A stretch of 50,455 bases of DNA. It comes from an uncultured Lachnospiraceae bacterium (GTDB lineage: Bacteria; Bacillota; Clostridia; Lachnospirales; Lachnospiraceae). Shown piece after piece: positions 33,293 to 42,444 of the stretch. The position numbers and the translations under genes are program-made. Each line of letters begins with the position of its first letter. Positions within the stretch are counted from its first letter, which is position 1. The stretch spans positions 1-50,455 of the forward strand of contig CAJKWK010000015.1 in NCBI GenBank assembly GCA_905203555.1, given 5' to 3'. A model generated the notes under the pieces. The model worked only from the letters and a program-made list of their open reading frames with translations. It searched no databases and was not told the origin of the DNA.

Positions 33293-35368
33293 TTACATAT
33301 CCTTTTTCAAATTTTTCACATAACCGCATTTTTCATCTGCACATGCTAATTTATTTCCTTTTTCTACCATATATCCACCACACTCCGGACATTTCTCCTT
33401 TGATGGTTTTTGCCATGACATAAAATCGCACTCCGGATTATTTTCACATCCATAATATTTTCTGCCTTTTTTCGTCTTACGGATTACAACCTCACTGCCA
33501 CATTTTGGACATGGTACACCGATTTTTTCCAGATACGGTTTTGTATTCCGACATTCTGGAAAGCCCGGACAAGCAAGAAACCTGCCATGAGGACCATACT
33601 TAATAACCATATTTCTGCCACATTCTTCGCAGATTACATCTGTCACTTCATCTTCAATCTCTACGCTTTCCAGTTCTTTTTCCGCAATCTTAACAGCTTC
33701 ATCCAGATCCGGATAGAAATTACGGATTACTTCCTTCCACTGTACTTTTCCTTCTTCCACCATATCTAGAAGACCTTCCATATTGGCGGTAAAATTCACA
33801 TCTACTATACTTGGGAAAGACTGCAGCATAATGTGGTTGACCACTTCTCCTAATTCAGTCATATAGAGATTCTTTCCTTCTTTTGTAATATACCTGCGGG
33901 CAAGAATCGTTGAAATCGTCGGAGCATAGGTACTCGGTCGGCCAATGCCCAGCTCTTCCAGAGTTTTTACAAGAGTTGCCTCCGTATAGTGAGCCGGCGG
34001 CTGTGTAAAATGCTGTTTTTCCTCTATACTTTCTTTTTTCAGTACAGATTCCGGAGAAAGTCCTCCTACCAGAACATTTCCCTCTTCTTTTTCTTCATCT
34101 GATTCTGTATATACAGTACGGAAACCTTCAAACATCACCTTGGATGCGGATACCGTAAATAAATATCCGGCTGCTCCGATTTTCACAGAAGTAGTCTCAT
34201 ATTTTGCAGGCTGCATCCGACTCGCGGTAAAGCGTTTCCAGATCAACTGATACAGGCGGAACTGATCTCGTGTCAGCGATTCTTTCAATGCTGCAGGTGT
34301 TCTTGTAATATCAGATGGTCGGATCGCCTCATGCGCATCCTGTATCTTCTTGTCTGTTTTCTTTTCTGTATTTCCATCAGCTACATATTCAGCTCCATAT
34401 GTGTCTCCGATGTAAGCTCTTGCCGCTGCATCTGCCTCTTCTGAAATACGGGTAGAATCTGTACGCAGATACGTAATCACACCGACGGTGCCATTGCCTT
34501 TAATATCTATTCCTTCATACAATTGCTGTGCGATCCGCATTGTTTTCTGCGTTCCGAAATTCAGCACTTTTGCAGCTTCCTGCTGCAGTGTACTGGTAGT
34601 AAACGGAAGCGGCGCCTTACGAATCCGCTCTCCCTTTTTGATATCTGTAATTCGATATTCTGCATCCTCAATGGTTTCCAGGATCCGATCCATTTCCTCC
34701 TTGGAAGAAATGGTCATCTTCTTCTGTTCTGTTCCATAAAATTTTGCAGTCAAAGGGCGTCTTTCTCCCTTTACTTTCAATACTACATCCAAAGACCAGT
34801 ATTCTTCCGGTATAAATGCGTCAATTTCCGCTTCCCGATCTGCAATAATACGAAGCGCCACTGACTGTACTCGTCCTGCACTCAGCCCACGCTTAACTTT
34901 TGCCCAGAGAAGAGGACTGATCCGATATCCCACCATACGATCCAATGCGCGGCGTGCCTGCTGTGCATCTACCAGATTCATATCAATTTCACGAGGCGCT
35001 TTTAAAGATGCCTTTACCGCATTTTTCGTAATTTCATTGAAAGTAATGCGACGCATTTTTTTCTGATCCAGTTTCAATGCAGTCGCAAGATGCCAAGAAA
35101 TTGCTTCTCCTTCGCGGTCCGGGTCAGTTGCCAGAAAAACTTTATCCGCTTTCTTTGCTTCCTTCCGCAAATTTGCAAGAATATCTCCTTTTCCTCGGAT
35201 TGTAATGTACTTCGGCTCGTAATCGTTCTCCGGACCGATTCCAAGCTGACTTTTCGGCAAATCGCGGACATGTCCATTGGAAGCAGCTACGGTGTAATTA
35301 CTGCCGAGAAACTTTTTAATCGTCTTCACCTTCGCCGGTGACTCCACGATAACCAGATAATGTGCCAT
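33293..35368 (-). CDS. topA: DNA topoisomerase I
   Basis: Relaxes negative supercoils by transient single-strand breaks. The 691-aa protein has the TOPRIM domain (LVIVESPAKVKTIKKFLG at 5-22, then DPDREGE), the active-site Tyr in ITYLRTDSTRIS, and a C-terminal region with three zinc-ribbon repeats (CEECGR...C..C, CPKCGS...C..C, CPECGG...C..C). GGAGG precedes the ATG. It follows dprA by 47 bp in the comM-dprA-topA set. Confidence 0.97.
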   Translation of the reverse strand: MAHYLVIVESPAKVKTIKKFLGSNYTVAASNGHVRDLPKSQLGIGPENDYEPKYITIRGKGDILANLRKEAKKADKVFLATDPDREGEAISWHLATALKLDQKKMRRITFNEITKNAVKASLKAPREIDMNLVDAQQARRALDRMVGYRISPLLWAKVKRGLSAGRVQSVALRIIADREAEIDAFIPEEYWSLDVVLKVKGERRPLTAKFYGTEQKKMTISSKEEMDRILETIEDAEYRITDIKKGERIRKAPLPFTTSTLQQEAAKVLNFGTQKTMRIAQQLYEGIDIKGNGTVGVITYLRTDSTRISEEADAAARAYIGDTYGAEYVADGNTEKKTDKKIQDAHEAIRPSDITRTPAALKESLTRDQFRLYQLIWKRFTASRMQPAKYETTSVKIGAAGYLFTVSASKVMFEGFRTVYTESDEEKEEGNVLVGGLSPESVLKKESIEEKQHFTQPPAHYTEATLVKTLEELGIGRPSTYAPTISTILARRYITKEGKNLYMTELGEVVNHIMLQSFPSIVDVNFTANMEGLLDMVEEGKVQWKEVIRNFYPDLDEAVKIAEKELESVEIEDEVTDVICEECGRNMVIKYGPHGRFLACPGFPECRNTKPYLEKIGVPCPKCGSEVVIRKTKKGRKYYGCENNPECDFMSWQKPSKEKCPECGGYMVEKGNKLACADEKCGYVKNLKKDM

Positions 35369-35415
35369 ATCTCTTCATCCTCCACCCTGATTCAATGTAT
35401 ATTGATTCATTTCAT

Positions 35416-36507
35416 TTAATTTCTTATATAATAATTTTTTGAAATTTCTTTGATATATCCCTTGATCTCCAAAGCTGCCAGCAGCCTGATCATTTCTGAT
35501 GCGGAAAGACTTGTTTCATCCATCAGGCTCTCAACGCTTTTGGGATAAAGACCAACTGAACTATACACCATATCCTCATCTCTTTCAAGCATTTTTTTCG
35601 TTTCCCTATTTTTTCCCAAAAAATTTACATTTGTAAGACTCAAATCTTCCAGCAGAATTTCCGGTGAAATCAAGATTCCGGCGCCTTGTCGAATCAGCCA
35701 GTTACATCCTCTGCTCAATTCACTGTTCAGCGGTCCCGGAAGCGCCCAGACATCACGCCCCTGCTCCAACGCCAGATCTGCAGTTATCAAAGAACCGCTT
35801 TTTTCCTTTGCTTCAATTACAAGCACTCCATCCGATAAGCCGCTGATAATCCGGTTACGCCTTGGAAAATGAAACGCCAACGGCTGTGTTCCCGGCGGAA
35901 ATTCAGATAAAATCCCACCTTCATGTTCCAATATATCCATATATAAGCCTTTGTGTTCCCTTGGATAACAAACATCAACTCCACACCCTAATACAGCAAA
36001 GGTTTTTCCTTTTGCCATCAAAGCGCCCCGATGTCCCGCGCCATCAATCCCTCTCGCCATTCCACTGATAATCTGTACGCCTGCCCCGGCAAGACTTTCC
36101 GCAAACCTTCCCGCATAGAATTCCCCATATCTTGTACATTTTCGTGCTCCGACAATCGCAATGCTCAAGCCTTCACTTACAGGTAATTTTCCCTTTCCAT
36201 AAATTGCATAAGGGCAGTCCGTAAGCATCTTGAGCTTTTCCGGATATTCTTTTTCAAAATACAGATACATCCAAATTTTCTGCTCCCTTATTTTTTCCCA
36301 TTCTTCTTCAAAAGATTTACTTTTTTGTGCCTTTTGAAGTATATTTTTTTCCTCTTCTGACAAAAAATCCACTTCTTTTAACTGTGTTTCTTCTATATAA
36401 TAAACATCTTTCGCACATTTCATATACTCTCTCAATTTACGTTTCTTCAGATCACTGATTCCCTGCATCGATGCAAGCCAATATTCATACGCTCTATGTT
36501 CTTCCAA
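35416..36507 (-). CDS. dprA: DNA-processing protein DprA
   Basis: Loads RecA on incoming single-stranded DNA during natural transformation. The 363-aa protein has an N-terminal SAM-like region, a Rossmann domain with AIVGARKCTRYG, ISGMARGIDGAGHRGAL and AVLGCGVDVCYPREH, and a C-terminal winged-helix DML1-like part. Start is uncertain: TTG at 36507 is chosen because GGGGAAGGTGA at the end of comM stands eight bases before it; TTG 36528 or GTG 36519 are other options. The overlap or near overlap with comM implies coupling. Confidence 0.88.
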   Translation of the reverse strand: MEEHRAYEYWLASMQGISDLKKRKLREYMKCAKDVYYIEETQLKEVDFLSEEEKNILQKAQKSKSFEEEWEKIREQKIWMYLYFEKEYPEKLKMLTDCPYAIYGKGKLPVSEGLSIAIVGARKCTRYGEFYAGRFAESLAGAGVQIISGMARGIDGAGHRGALMAKGKTFAVLGCGVDVCYPREHKGLYMDILEHEGGILSEFPPGTQPLAFHFPRRNRIISGLSDGVLVIEAKEKSGSLITADLALEQGRDVWALPGPLNSELSRGCNWLIRQGAGILISPEILLEDLSLTNVNFLGKNRETKKMLERDEDMVYSSVGLYPKSVESLMDETSLSASEMIRLLAALEIKGYIKEISKNYYIRN

Positions 36508-36515
36508 ATCCCGAT

Positions 36516-38066
36516 TCACCTTCCCCAATATTTTTTATCTAATGTACGATATCCTACCGCCTCTGCCAAATGCTCTTCCCGAATCTTCTCTTCTCCCTCC
36601 AAATCTGCAATGGTACGAGCCACCTTTAAGATTTTATGATAAGAACGCGCCGTCAATGATAAATTTGTAAAAGCCTGTTTCATTAATTGCTCTTCTTTTT
36701 CTCCTAACAGACAATACCGCTCCAGCTCCGAAGCGCCCATCATACTGTTGGACAAAATATTCGTGCCTTGATACCTCTCTGTCTGAATCGCCCTTGCCCT
36801 GCAAACTCTTTCTCTGATATCCGCTGAACTTTCTTCCATAACCTGTGACTTTTTTCTGATTTTCAACGCTTCATATTCTACTTTCGGAGATTCTACACAT
36901 ATATCCATCCGATCCAGAAACGGCTGACTTAATTTCCCCAGATAATTCTGAATCTGCCCCGGTGTACACGTACACTTTGCACTTGGGTATGCACCGCATG
37001 GACAGGGATTCATTGCCGCTACTAACATAAAATTTGCAGGAAATAAACACGCCCCCTGTGCTCTTGTGATCCAGATTTTCCGCTCCTCCAATGGTTGTCT
37101 CAGAACTTCCAGAACAGATTTCTGAAATTCCGGAAGTTCATCCAAAAACAAAACGCCACAATGCGCCAGACTGATCTCGCCCGGCATAGGAATCACGCCC
37201 CCTCCTGCCAGCGCTCTCTTTGTTACAGTGTGATGCACACTGCGAAACGGACGAGTCTGAATCAGAGGATGATCCTCTTCCACTTTTCCTAAAATGCTGT
37301 AAATCTTTGTAATTTCCATACTTTCTTCCAAAGTCAGAGGCGGAAAAATAGTGGGGATCCGCTTGGCAGTCATCGTTTTTCCACTCCCCGGCGGACCTAC
37401 CAATAACAAATTATGCCCTCCTGCCACAGCAATTTCAGCCGCTCTCTTTACTGCCCTTTGCCCACGAATATCCCCGTAATCCAAGGATTCTTCCTGATTT
37501 TTATCTGCAAGCATCTTTCTTTTTGCTTTCTTTTGCACTTTTTTTATTTCTTTTATATCATTTAGATACTCATACGCCTGTCTCAGGCTTTCTACACCGA
37601 TAATTTCTACTCCCTCTGCCAGCGTTCCTTCTTTGACATTTTCTTGTGGAATCATACAGCGCTTAATTCCCGCCTCTCGCGCAGCCAGTACAATAGGTAA
37701 AATTCCCGGAACACTCTGAACCTGTCCATCCAAACTCAATTCACCGACAATTAGCATAGATGCCAGTTTTTCCACTCGAACATTTCCCAGCGAAGCCAAA
37801 ATAGAAACCGCAATCGGCAGATCAAAGGCTGCTCCACGCTTTTTCATCGTAGCAGGCGCCAGATTAATGACAATCTTTTTCGCCGGAAAATCAAGTTCTG
37901 AATTCCGAATCGCCGTACGGACACGCTCCCCTGCCTCCTTCACTTCTGACGACAGATATCCCACCATGTGAAATACCGGAAGTCCATTTCCTACATCTGC
38001 CTCTACATTTACAAATTCTACTTTCAAACCGAAAATAGCTGCAGACCGTACACTACAAAAACTCAT
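36516..38066 (-). CDS. comM: YifB/ComM family Mg-chelatase-like AAA+ ATPase
   Basis: Helicase-like ATPase that, in ComM, supports branch migration during transformation. The 516-aa protein has an N-terminal Lon-like domain (about 20-170), Walker A (GPPGSGKT), Walker B (VLFLDELPEF) and a C-terminal region with a Cys cluster (NPCPCGAYPSAKCTC). Start at 38066 has GGAAG seven bases upstream; a GTG two codons earlier is weaker. The gene begins the comM-dprA-topA set with a promoter at 38190-38218. Confidence 0.92.
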   Translation of the reverse strand: MSFCSVRSAAIFGLKVEFVNVEADVGNGLPVFHMVGYLSSEVKEAGERVRTAIRNSELDFPAKKIVINLAPATMKKRGAAFDLPIAVSILASLGNVRVEKLASMLIVGELSLDGQVQSVPGILPIVLAAREAGIKRCMIPQENVKEGTLAEGVEIIGVESLRQAYEYLNDIKEIKKVQKKAKRKMLADKNQEESLDYGDIRGQRAVKRAAEIAVAGGHNLLLVGPPGSGKTMTAKRIPTIFPPLTLEESMEITKIYSILGKVEEDHPLIQTRPFRSVHHTVTKRALAGGGVIPMPGEISLAHCGVLFLDELPEFQKSVLEVLRQPLEERKIWITRAQGACLFPANFMLVAAMNPCPCGAYPSAKCTCTPGQIQNYLGKLSQPFLDRMDICVESPKVEYEALKIRKKSQVMEESSADIRERVCRARAIQTERYQGTNILSNSMMGASELERYCLLGEKEEQLMKQAFTNLSLTARSYHKILKVARTIADLEGEEKIREEHLAEAVGYRTLDKKYWGR

Positions 38067-38133
38067 GTACACACTTCCTTTCCTGAACCCTTCTTCTGTT
38101 GTTTTGTTACTATTGATTCCAAATATGGAGTCG

Positions 38134-38180
38134 TGACCGAAACGGTCAGATGAATAAATAAGCCGGAAAGAATTCCGGCT
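38134..38180 (-). promoter_or_regulatory. Two hairpins in the comM leader
   Basis: AGCCGGAA/TTCCGGCT (38161-38168, 38173-38180) and TGACCG/CGGTCA (38134-38148). The first starts about three bases into the predicted comM transcript and also lies 46 bp after the modC stop, where it may act as its weak terminator (TTATTTATT follows). Confidence 0.5.
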
Positions 38181-38189
38181 GATGAGTGT

Positions 38190-38218
38190 ATCTTATCTTA
38201 TATAATTAGAGATGTCAA
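38190..38218 (-). promoter_or_regulatory. Promoter of comM-dprA-topA
   Basis: Minus strand TTGACA (38213-38218), 17 bp, TAAGAT (38190-38195). It begins only 8 bp after the modC stop. Confidence 0.75.
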
Positions 38219-38225
38219 TTCTTTT

Positions 38226-39281
38226 TCATAAAAGAAACATGCATTTCTCCTCTACTATTTGTAAATAGTCCGGCATGCCTTTTTCTTCAATCAACGACTT
38301 CTGATCCCTATGCAAAAACCATGAGAGAACAGTTGTTGCACACTGTGTATTTTCCGGTTGCAGATAGTATTGCACTTCAAACGGCAGTTCTGCCTGTGTT
38401 CTCATCCGCACCTTCAGACAATTTTCAGAAGGTTCCCCCCAGACAGGAATAAAATCATGTGCCCGGTAGCCGATGGCAGTACACATTTCCGGTATTTCCC
38501 GTTTCAACTGCAATACAATTCCCCAATCCACCAGTTCTGCCGTATGTGCATCTAAACGGCGAATAGCAGTAATATTCTTACATCCGGTCAGCTTTGCAGC
38601 CTCTTTATACTGCGGATTTGCAAATAATTGTTTTGTATTTCCACTGACTACAACAGCTCCTTGCTCCAAAACCACCAGTTCTTCGCAAAATCGATATACT
38701 TCATCCCGACTATGCGATACCATAATGACTGTCCCCTGATAATCTTCAAGCATCTCTTCCAGTTCCAACTGTAAACGATCTTTCAAATATCCATCCAATG
38801 CAGAAAACGGTTCGTCCAGTAATATCACTTCCGGTTCATATGCCATAATTCTCGCAAGCGCCACTCTCTGCTGCTGTCCTCCGGAAAGCTGCCCCGGCAA
38901 ACGCTGTTCCAGCCCATTCAACCGAAACTTAGAAATCATTTCCCGTACCCGTTTCTGTATCTCTGATTTATTCCCCCGCAAACCGGATGCAATATTCTGT
39001 TCTACAGTCATATGTGGAAACAATGCATAATTCTGAAATAGATATCCTATTTTCCTTTGTTGAGGTTTCAGATTCACTTTTTGTTCACTATCAAACAGTG
39101 TTGTATCTTGTATACAAATCCGTCCCCGATCCGGAGTTTCAATTCCCGCAATACTTTTCAAGGTCATACTTTTCCCACAGCCAGAAGCCCCCAAAATTCC
39201 AATTCTAGACGCCTCACTGTGAAACTGTACTGCCAGCTGGAACTCACCCAGCATTTTCTTAATATCAATTGAAATCGCCAT
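38226..39281 (-). CDS. modC: Molybdate ABC transporter ATP-binding protein
   Basis: Energises molybdate import with ModB and ModA. The 351-aa protein has Walker A (GASGCGKS, near 30-37), the Q loop, signature LSGGQQQRVALARI (near 133-146), Walker B (VILLDEPFSALD) and a switch His (VSHSRDE). The C-terminal 120 residues form a domain where a TOBE/MOP regulatory part is usual, but it is diverged. AGAGGGATAGG precedes the ATG. It closes the eight-gene molybdenum operon, 22 bp after modB. Confidence 0.92.
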   Translation of the reverse strand: MAISIDIKKMLGEFQLAVQFHSEASRIGILGASGCGKSMTLKSIAGIETPDRGRICIQDTTLFDSEQKVNLKPQQRKIGYLFQNYALFPHMTVEQNIASGLRGNKSEIQKRVREMISKFRLNGLEQRLPGQLSGGQQQRVALARIMAYEPEVILLDEPFSALDGYLKDRLQLELEEMLEDYQGTVIMVSHSRDEVYRFCEELVVLEQGAVVVSGNTKQLFANPQYKEAAKLTGCKNITAIRRLDAHTAELVDWGIVLQLKREIPEMCTAIGYRAHDFIPVWGEPSENCLKVRMRTQAELPFEVQYYLQPENTQCATTVLSWFLHRDQKSLIEEKGMPDYLQIVEEKCMFLL

Positions 39282-39303
39282 TTTATCCTATCCCTCTGTC
39301 TTT

Positions 39304-39999
39304 TTACCAACGTTTGATATGTTTCATCTGTTTACCGGAAAAGAGATTCATCAGACACACGACACAAAATGCAATCAAGATAACAATTCCAACCCACACC
39401 CCGGCGGTCACATAATCTCCATCTTGAATTACCATTGCAATTTTCTGGGAAATCGTTCCTGTCTTTCCCGGTATATTTCCAGCCAGCATCGAAGTTGCAC
39501 CATATTCACCCAAGGCTCTTGCAAAAGTCAAAATTGTCCCAGATGCGATTCCTGGTCCCGCTGTCGGAAGTACAATTTTCCAAAATATTTTCGTTTCAGA
39601 CATTCCCAATGTACGTGCAGCATAAACCAGATTTACATCAATCTGTTCAAATGCCGCTCTGGCATTACGGTACATCAAAGGAAATGCAATCACCGTTGCT
39701 GCAATGACACACCCCAGCCAAGTCTGCACAACTTTAATGTCAAACTGTTCGTATAGCAAAATCCCAAGTGGCCGCCTTCTGCTAAACAAAAGTAGCAAGA
39801 AAAATCCCGCTACCGTCGGTGGCAACACCATTGGAAGCGTCAGTATTCCATCTAAAACAGCCTTTTTCGCCGGCGAAGCCTTTACTACTTTTCTAGCAGT
39901 GTAAATTCCCAGAAAAAAGGAGATAACTGTCGCTGCACCCCCGGTTTTCAGAGAAATAAATAAAGGACTCCAATCCAAATTTTTTATCACTTCTACCAT
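39304..39999 (-). CDS. modB: Molybdate ABC transporter permease
   Basis: Membrane channel of the molybdate importer. The 231-aa protein has about five to six helices and the EAA loop ARTLGMSETKIFWKIVLPTAGPGI (part), which contacts ModC. The conserved LTLPMVLPPTVAGF and ALGEYGATSMLAGNIPG fit ModB. The start is 3 bp after the modA stop, with GAGG in the modA end as ribosome site. Confidence 0.95.
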   Translation of the reverse strand: MVEVIKNLDWSPLFISLKTGGAATVISFFLGIYTARKVVKASPAKKAVLDGILTLPMVLPPTVAGFFLLLLFSRRRPLGILLYEQFDIKVVQTWLGCVIAATVIAFPLMYRNARAAFEQIDVNLVYAARTLGMSETKIFWKIVLPTAGPGIASGTILTFARALGEYGATSMLAGNIPGKTGTISQKIAMVIQDGDYVTAGVWVGIVILIAFCVVCLMNLFSGKQMKHIKRW

Positions 40000-40002
40000 A
40001 GA

Positions 40003-40872
40003 TTATTCAACCTCAGCATCAAAATAGTAAGATTCAAACACTTCTTTTGCCTCATCTGATAACACAAACTTCAAAAAGTCTTCTGCTGCCTTTGTCTGCG
40101 CCTCATCGGCCTCTTTATTGACAACTCTTGCAATTGGATAAATCACATTTCCAGTCAATTCATAAGGCACTGTTTCCAATATAACTAAGTCTTTCTCATA
40201 TCCGTAAACATCTGAATAATAGGTGGTTCCCACTTCACAAGAACCTTCCACAACTGCAGACAACACTTTACTTACATTATCCTGTTCACTGATTTCCACA
40301 CTACCCAGCGCTTCAGAAATTTCAGTCGTAGTAATCTTGGAAACATCTTCCACCTCCGGGAGCATTCCCAGATTCACCAATGCCTGTCGGGTGTACTTTC
40401 CGGCCGGAACACTTCCGCCTGCCAGAGCAATACTCTCTGCTTCTCCCAGATTCTTCAGCCCTGTCACCTTCGTCTCGCTGTCTTTCAATGTTACTACGAC
40501 AACCTGATTATTGACAACATTTGCTCTGGTTCCATCCACCACCAAGCCATCTGCTTCTAAAGTATCCATCTGTTTCTGCGCAGCGGAAAAAAATATATCA
40601 CACTCATACCCTTCCTGTATCTGCGTCAGCAATGTTCCCGAACTATCTGCATTATATACAATCTTCACCTCCGGATGTTCCTCATTGTATATCTCAGCCA
40701 GTTCTGTCATAACCGTATTGAGACTCGCAGCGATAAAAACCTGGATCTCTGTCTCTTCTGCTGTCCCTGCGTTTTCTTCTGCATGTTTCTCTTCTTTAGA
40801 TTCACCTGCACAACCAAACATTCCCATTGCCAGTACGCTTGCTAAAAATATTGCCAACGCTCTCTTTTTCAT
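40003..40872 (-). CDS. modA: Molybdate ABC transporter substrate-binding lipoprotein
   Basis: Captures molybdate outside the cell. The 289-aa protein has a lipoprotein signal with lipobox MGMFGC (Cys near 21), then a linker rich in Glu, then a periplasmic-binding fold with VFIAASLNTVMTELAEIYNEE, YNADSSGTLLTQIQEG and GSVPAGKYTRQAL. These match ModA rather than sulphate or phosphate binders. The ATG at 40872 has GGAGG upstream; the longer TTG frame overlaps that site. It lies between mogA and modB. Confidence 0.95.
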   Translation of the reverse strand: MKKRALAIFLASVLAMGMFGCAGESKEEKHAEENAGTAEETEIQVFIAASLNTVMTELAEIYNEEHPEVKIVYNADSSGTLLTQIQEGYECDIFFSAAQKQMDTLEADGLVVDGTRANVVNNQVVVVTLKDSETKVTGLKNLGEAESIALAGGSVPAGKYTRQALVNLGMLPEVEDVSKITTTEISEALGSVEISEQDNVSKVLSAVVEGSCEVGTTYYSDVYGYEKDLVILETVPYELTGNVIYPIARVVNKEADEAQTKAAEDFLKFVLSDEAKEVFESYYFDAEVE

Positions 40873-40886
40873 CAGCTTTTCCTCCT

Positions 40887-41435
40887 TCAATGTCCATCCT
40901 GATTTTCATTTCCACATTCCCCGGCTGTACCACACAAAATTCCCAATCCATGTCCAAGCGCCGGTAAGATATACTCCAAACTTTCCCTCACTGCTTTGGG
41001 ACTTCCGGGCAAATTTATAATCAACGTTTTTTTACGGATTCCAGAAACACCCCGGCTCAGCATTGCCCGGTTCGTAATACTTAACGAATACCAGCGCATC
41101 GCTTCCGCAATTCCCGGCGCCATCCGGTCACAGACTGCAAGTGTCGCTTCCGGTGTTCTGTCCCTTTCCGAAAAACCCGTACCGCCGGTTGTAAAAATCA
41201 CATCCACCGACTCTTCATCTGCCAATCTGCATAAACAGCCTTCTAACTGCTCCTGTTCATCCGGCAAAAGCAATTGTTCCTTCACCTGATATCCAGCCTC
41301 CGACAGCATCTGAGAAATGAGCGGACCGCTTTTATCTTCTCGTTCTCCTGCGAATCCCTTATCGCTCAACGTAATGACCGCAGAAGTAAATCCTTTTTCT
41401 TCTTTGTTCACTTTTTCATTAACTTTTCCACTCAT
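40887..41435 (-). CDS. mogA: Molybdenum cofactor biosynthesis protein MogA/MoaB
   Basis: Adenylylates molybdopterin ahead of metal insertion. The 182-aa protein shows SAVITLSDKGFAGEREDKSG, the FTTGGTGFSERDRTPEAT motif (near 80-97) and LINLPGSPKAV, all family marks. MogA and MoaB are hard to separate from sequence. The ATG at 41435 has GGAGGA upstream. It starts 2 bp after moaA ends. Confidence 0.92.
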   Translation of the reverse strand: MSGKVNEKVNKEEKGFTSAVITLSDKGFAGEREDKSGPLISQMLSEAGYQVKEQLLLPDEQEQLEGCLCRLADEESVDVIFTTGGTGFSERDRTPEATLAVCDRMAPGIAEAMRWYSLSITNRAMLSRGVSGIRKKTLIINLPGSPKAVRESLEYILPALGHGLGILCGTAGECGNENQDGH

Positions 41436-41437
41436 TA

Positions 41438-42424
41438 CTATCCTCCGATCTGTACCATACGTTTTTCTTCCGTAATCTTTTGAAGCTGTTCAAAACAATG
41501 TTGTTCCGGTTTTCCCCAAATGGCTTCTCGCAATATTGCACGTATGCCATCTGTTATATCTTCCGATTCACACGCACTGTTTCTACGCAATGCCTTTCGC
41601 AGATCATACGATTCCCCATAACAAAGACAGGGTTTTAACTCTCCTTGTGCAGTCAGGCGTATACGGTTACAAGTTCCGCAAAATTTCCCATGTATTGCGC
41701 TGATAAAACCGATACTCCCCTGATATCCCGGAATTTTATAATATTGCGCCGGTCCGTTTCCATGAATCCGTTCATCCGGTTTCATCTGCGGAAACTGTTC
41801 TTGAAACTTCAACAACAGCTCTTCATTCGAAATCGGCTCAAACTGCCTTCCATATCCAATGGGCATCATTTCAATAAATCGTACATCTGCCGGAAATTCT
41901 TTTGCCAACTCGGCCAATGACAGCCACTCGTTTTCATTCATCTGCTTTTGCAGTACAACATTAATCTTTGTCTTCAAACCTGCAGCCAAAGCTGCTTGCA
42001 GTCCTTCCATTACCTGCATAAGTTCATCTCGTCCGGTAATCCACTCATACCGTTCTCGCACCCTGCTGTCCAAACTGATATTTACACCGTCTAGCTTTAT
42101 ATCCGCCAGCTCCTGTGCATATTTTCCAAGAAGAACTCCATTTGTTGTCACTGTCACCTGTTCGATTCCGGGAATTGCTTTTAATCTGGCGATCAGCTCC
42201 ACACAGCCTTTTCTCACAAACGGTTCTCCTCCGGTAATCTTCAGTTTTCGGATTCCCTCCTGTGCTGCCACCTGACTGATCTGTTCTATTTCTTCATAGG
42301 TCAAAAGCTCACCCATAGACACCAGCTCTACGCCTTCCGGCATACAATATCGACAACGCAGATTACATCTGTCTGTAATGGAAATGCGCATATAGTCAAT
42401 CGTTCTTCCAAACTGATCCTTCAT
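41438..42424 (-). CDS. moaA: GTP 3',8-cyclase MoaA
   Basis: First step of molybdenum cofactor synthesis. The 328-aa radical SAM protein has CNLRCRYC (Cys near 21, 25, 28), the second 4Fe-4S set FCGTCNRIR...C near 250-270 and the conserved C-terminal Gly-Gly (QIGG). Start at 42424 has GGAGAAGG upstream; a longer frame would overlap the upstream gene. MoaC, which completes the step to cPMP, is not encoded in this window. Confidence 0.95.
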   Translation of the reverse strand: MKDQFGRTIDYMRISITDRCNLRCRYCMPEGVELVSMGELLTYEEIEQISQVAAQEGIRKLKITGGEPFVRKGCVELIARLKAIPGIEQVTVTTNGVLLGKYAQELADIKLDGVNISLDSRVRERYEWITGRDELMQVMEGLQAALAAGLKTKINVVLQKQMNENEWLSLAELAKEFPADVRFIEMMPIGYGRQFEPISNEELLLKFQEQFPQMKPDERIHGNGPAQYYKIPGYQGSIGFISAIHGKFCGTCNRIRLTAQGELKPCLCYGESYDLRKALRRNSACESEDITDGIRAILREAIWGKPEQHCFEQLQKITEEKRMVQIGG

Positions 42425-42444
42425 TTTTCCTTCTCCACAATCTC

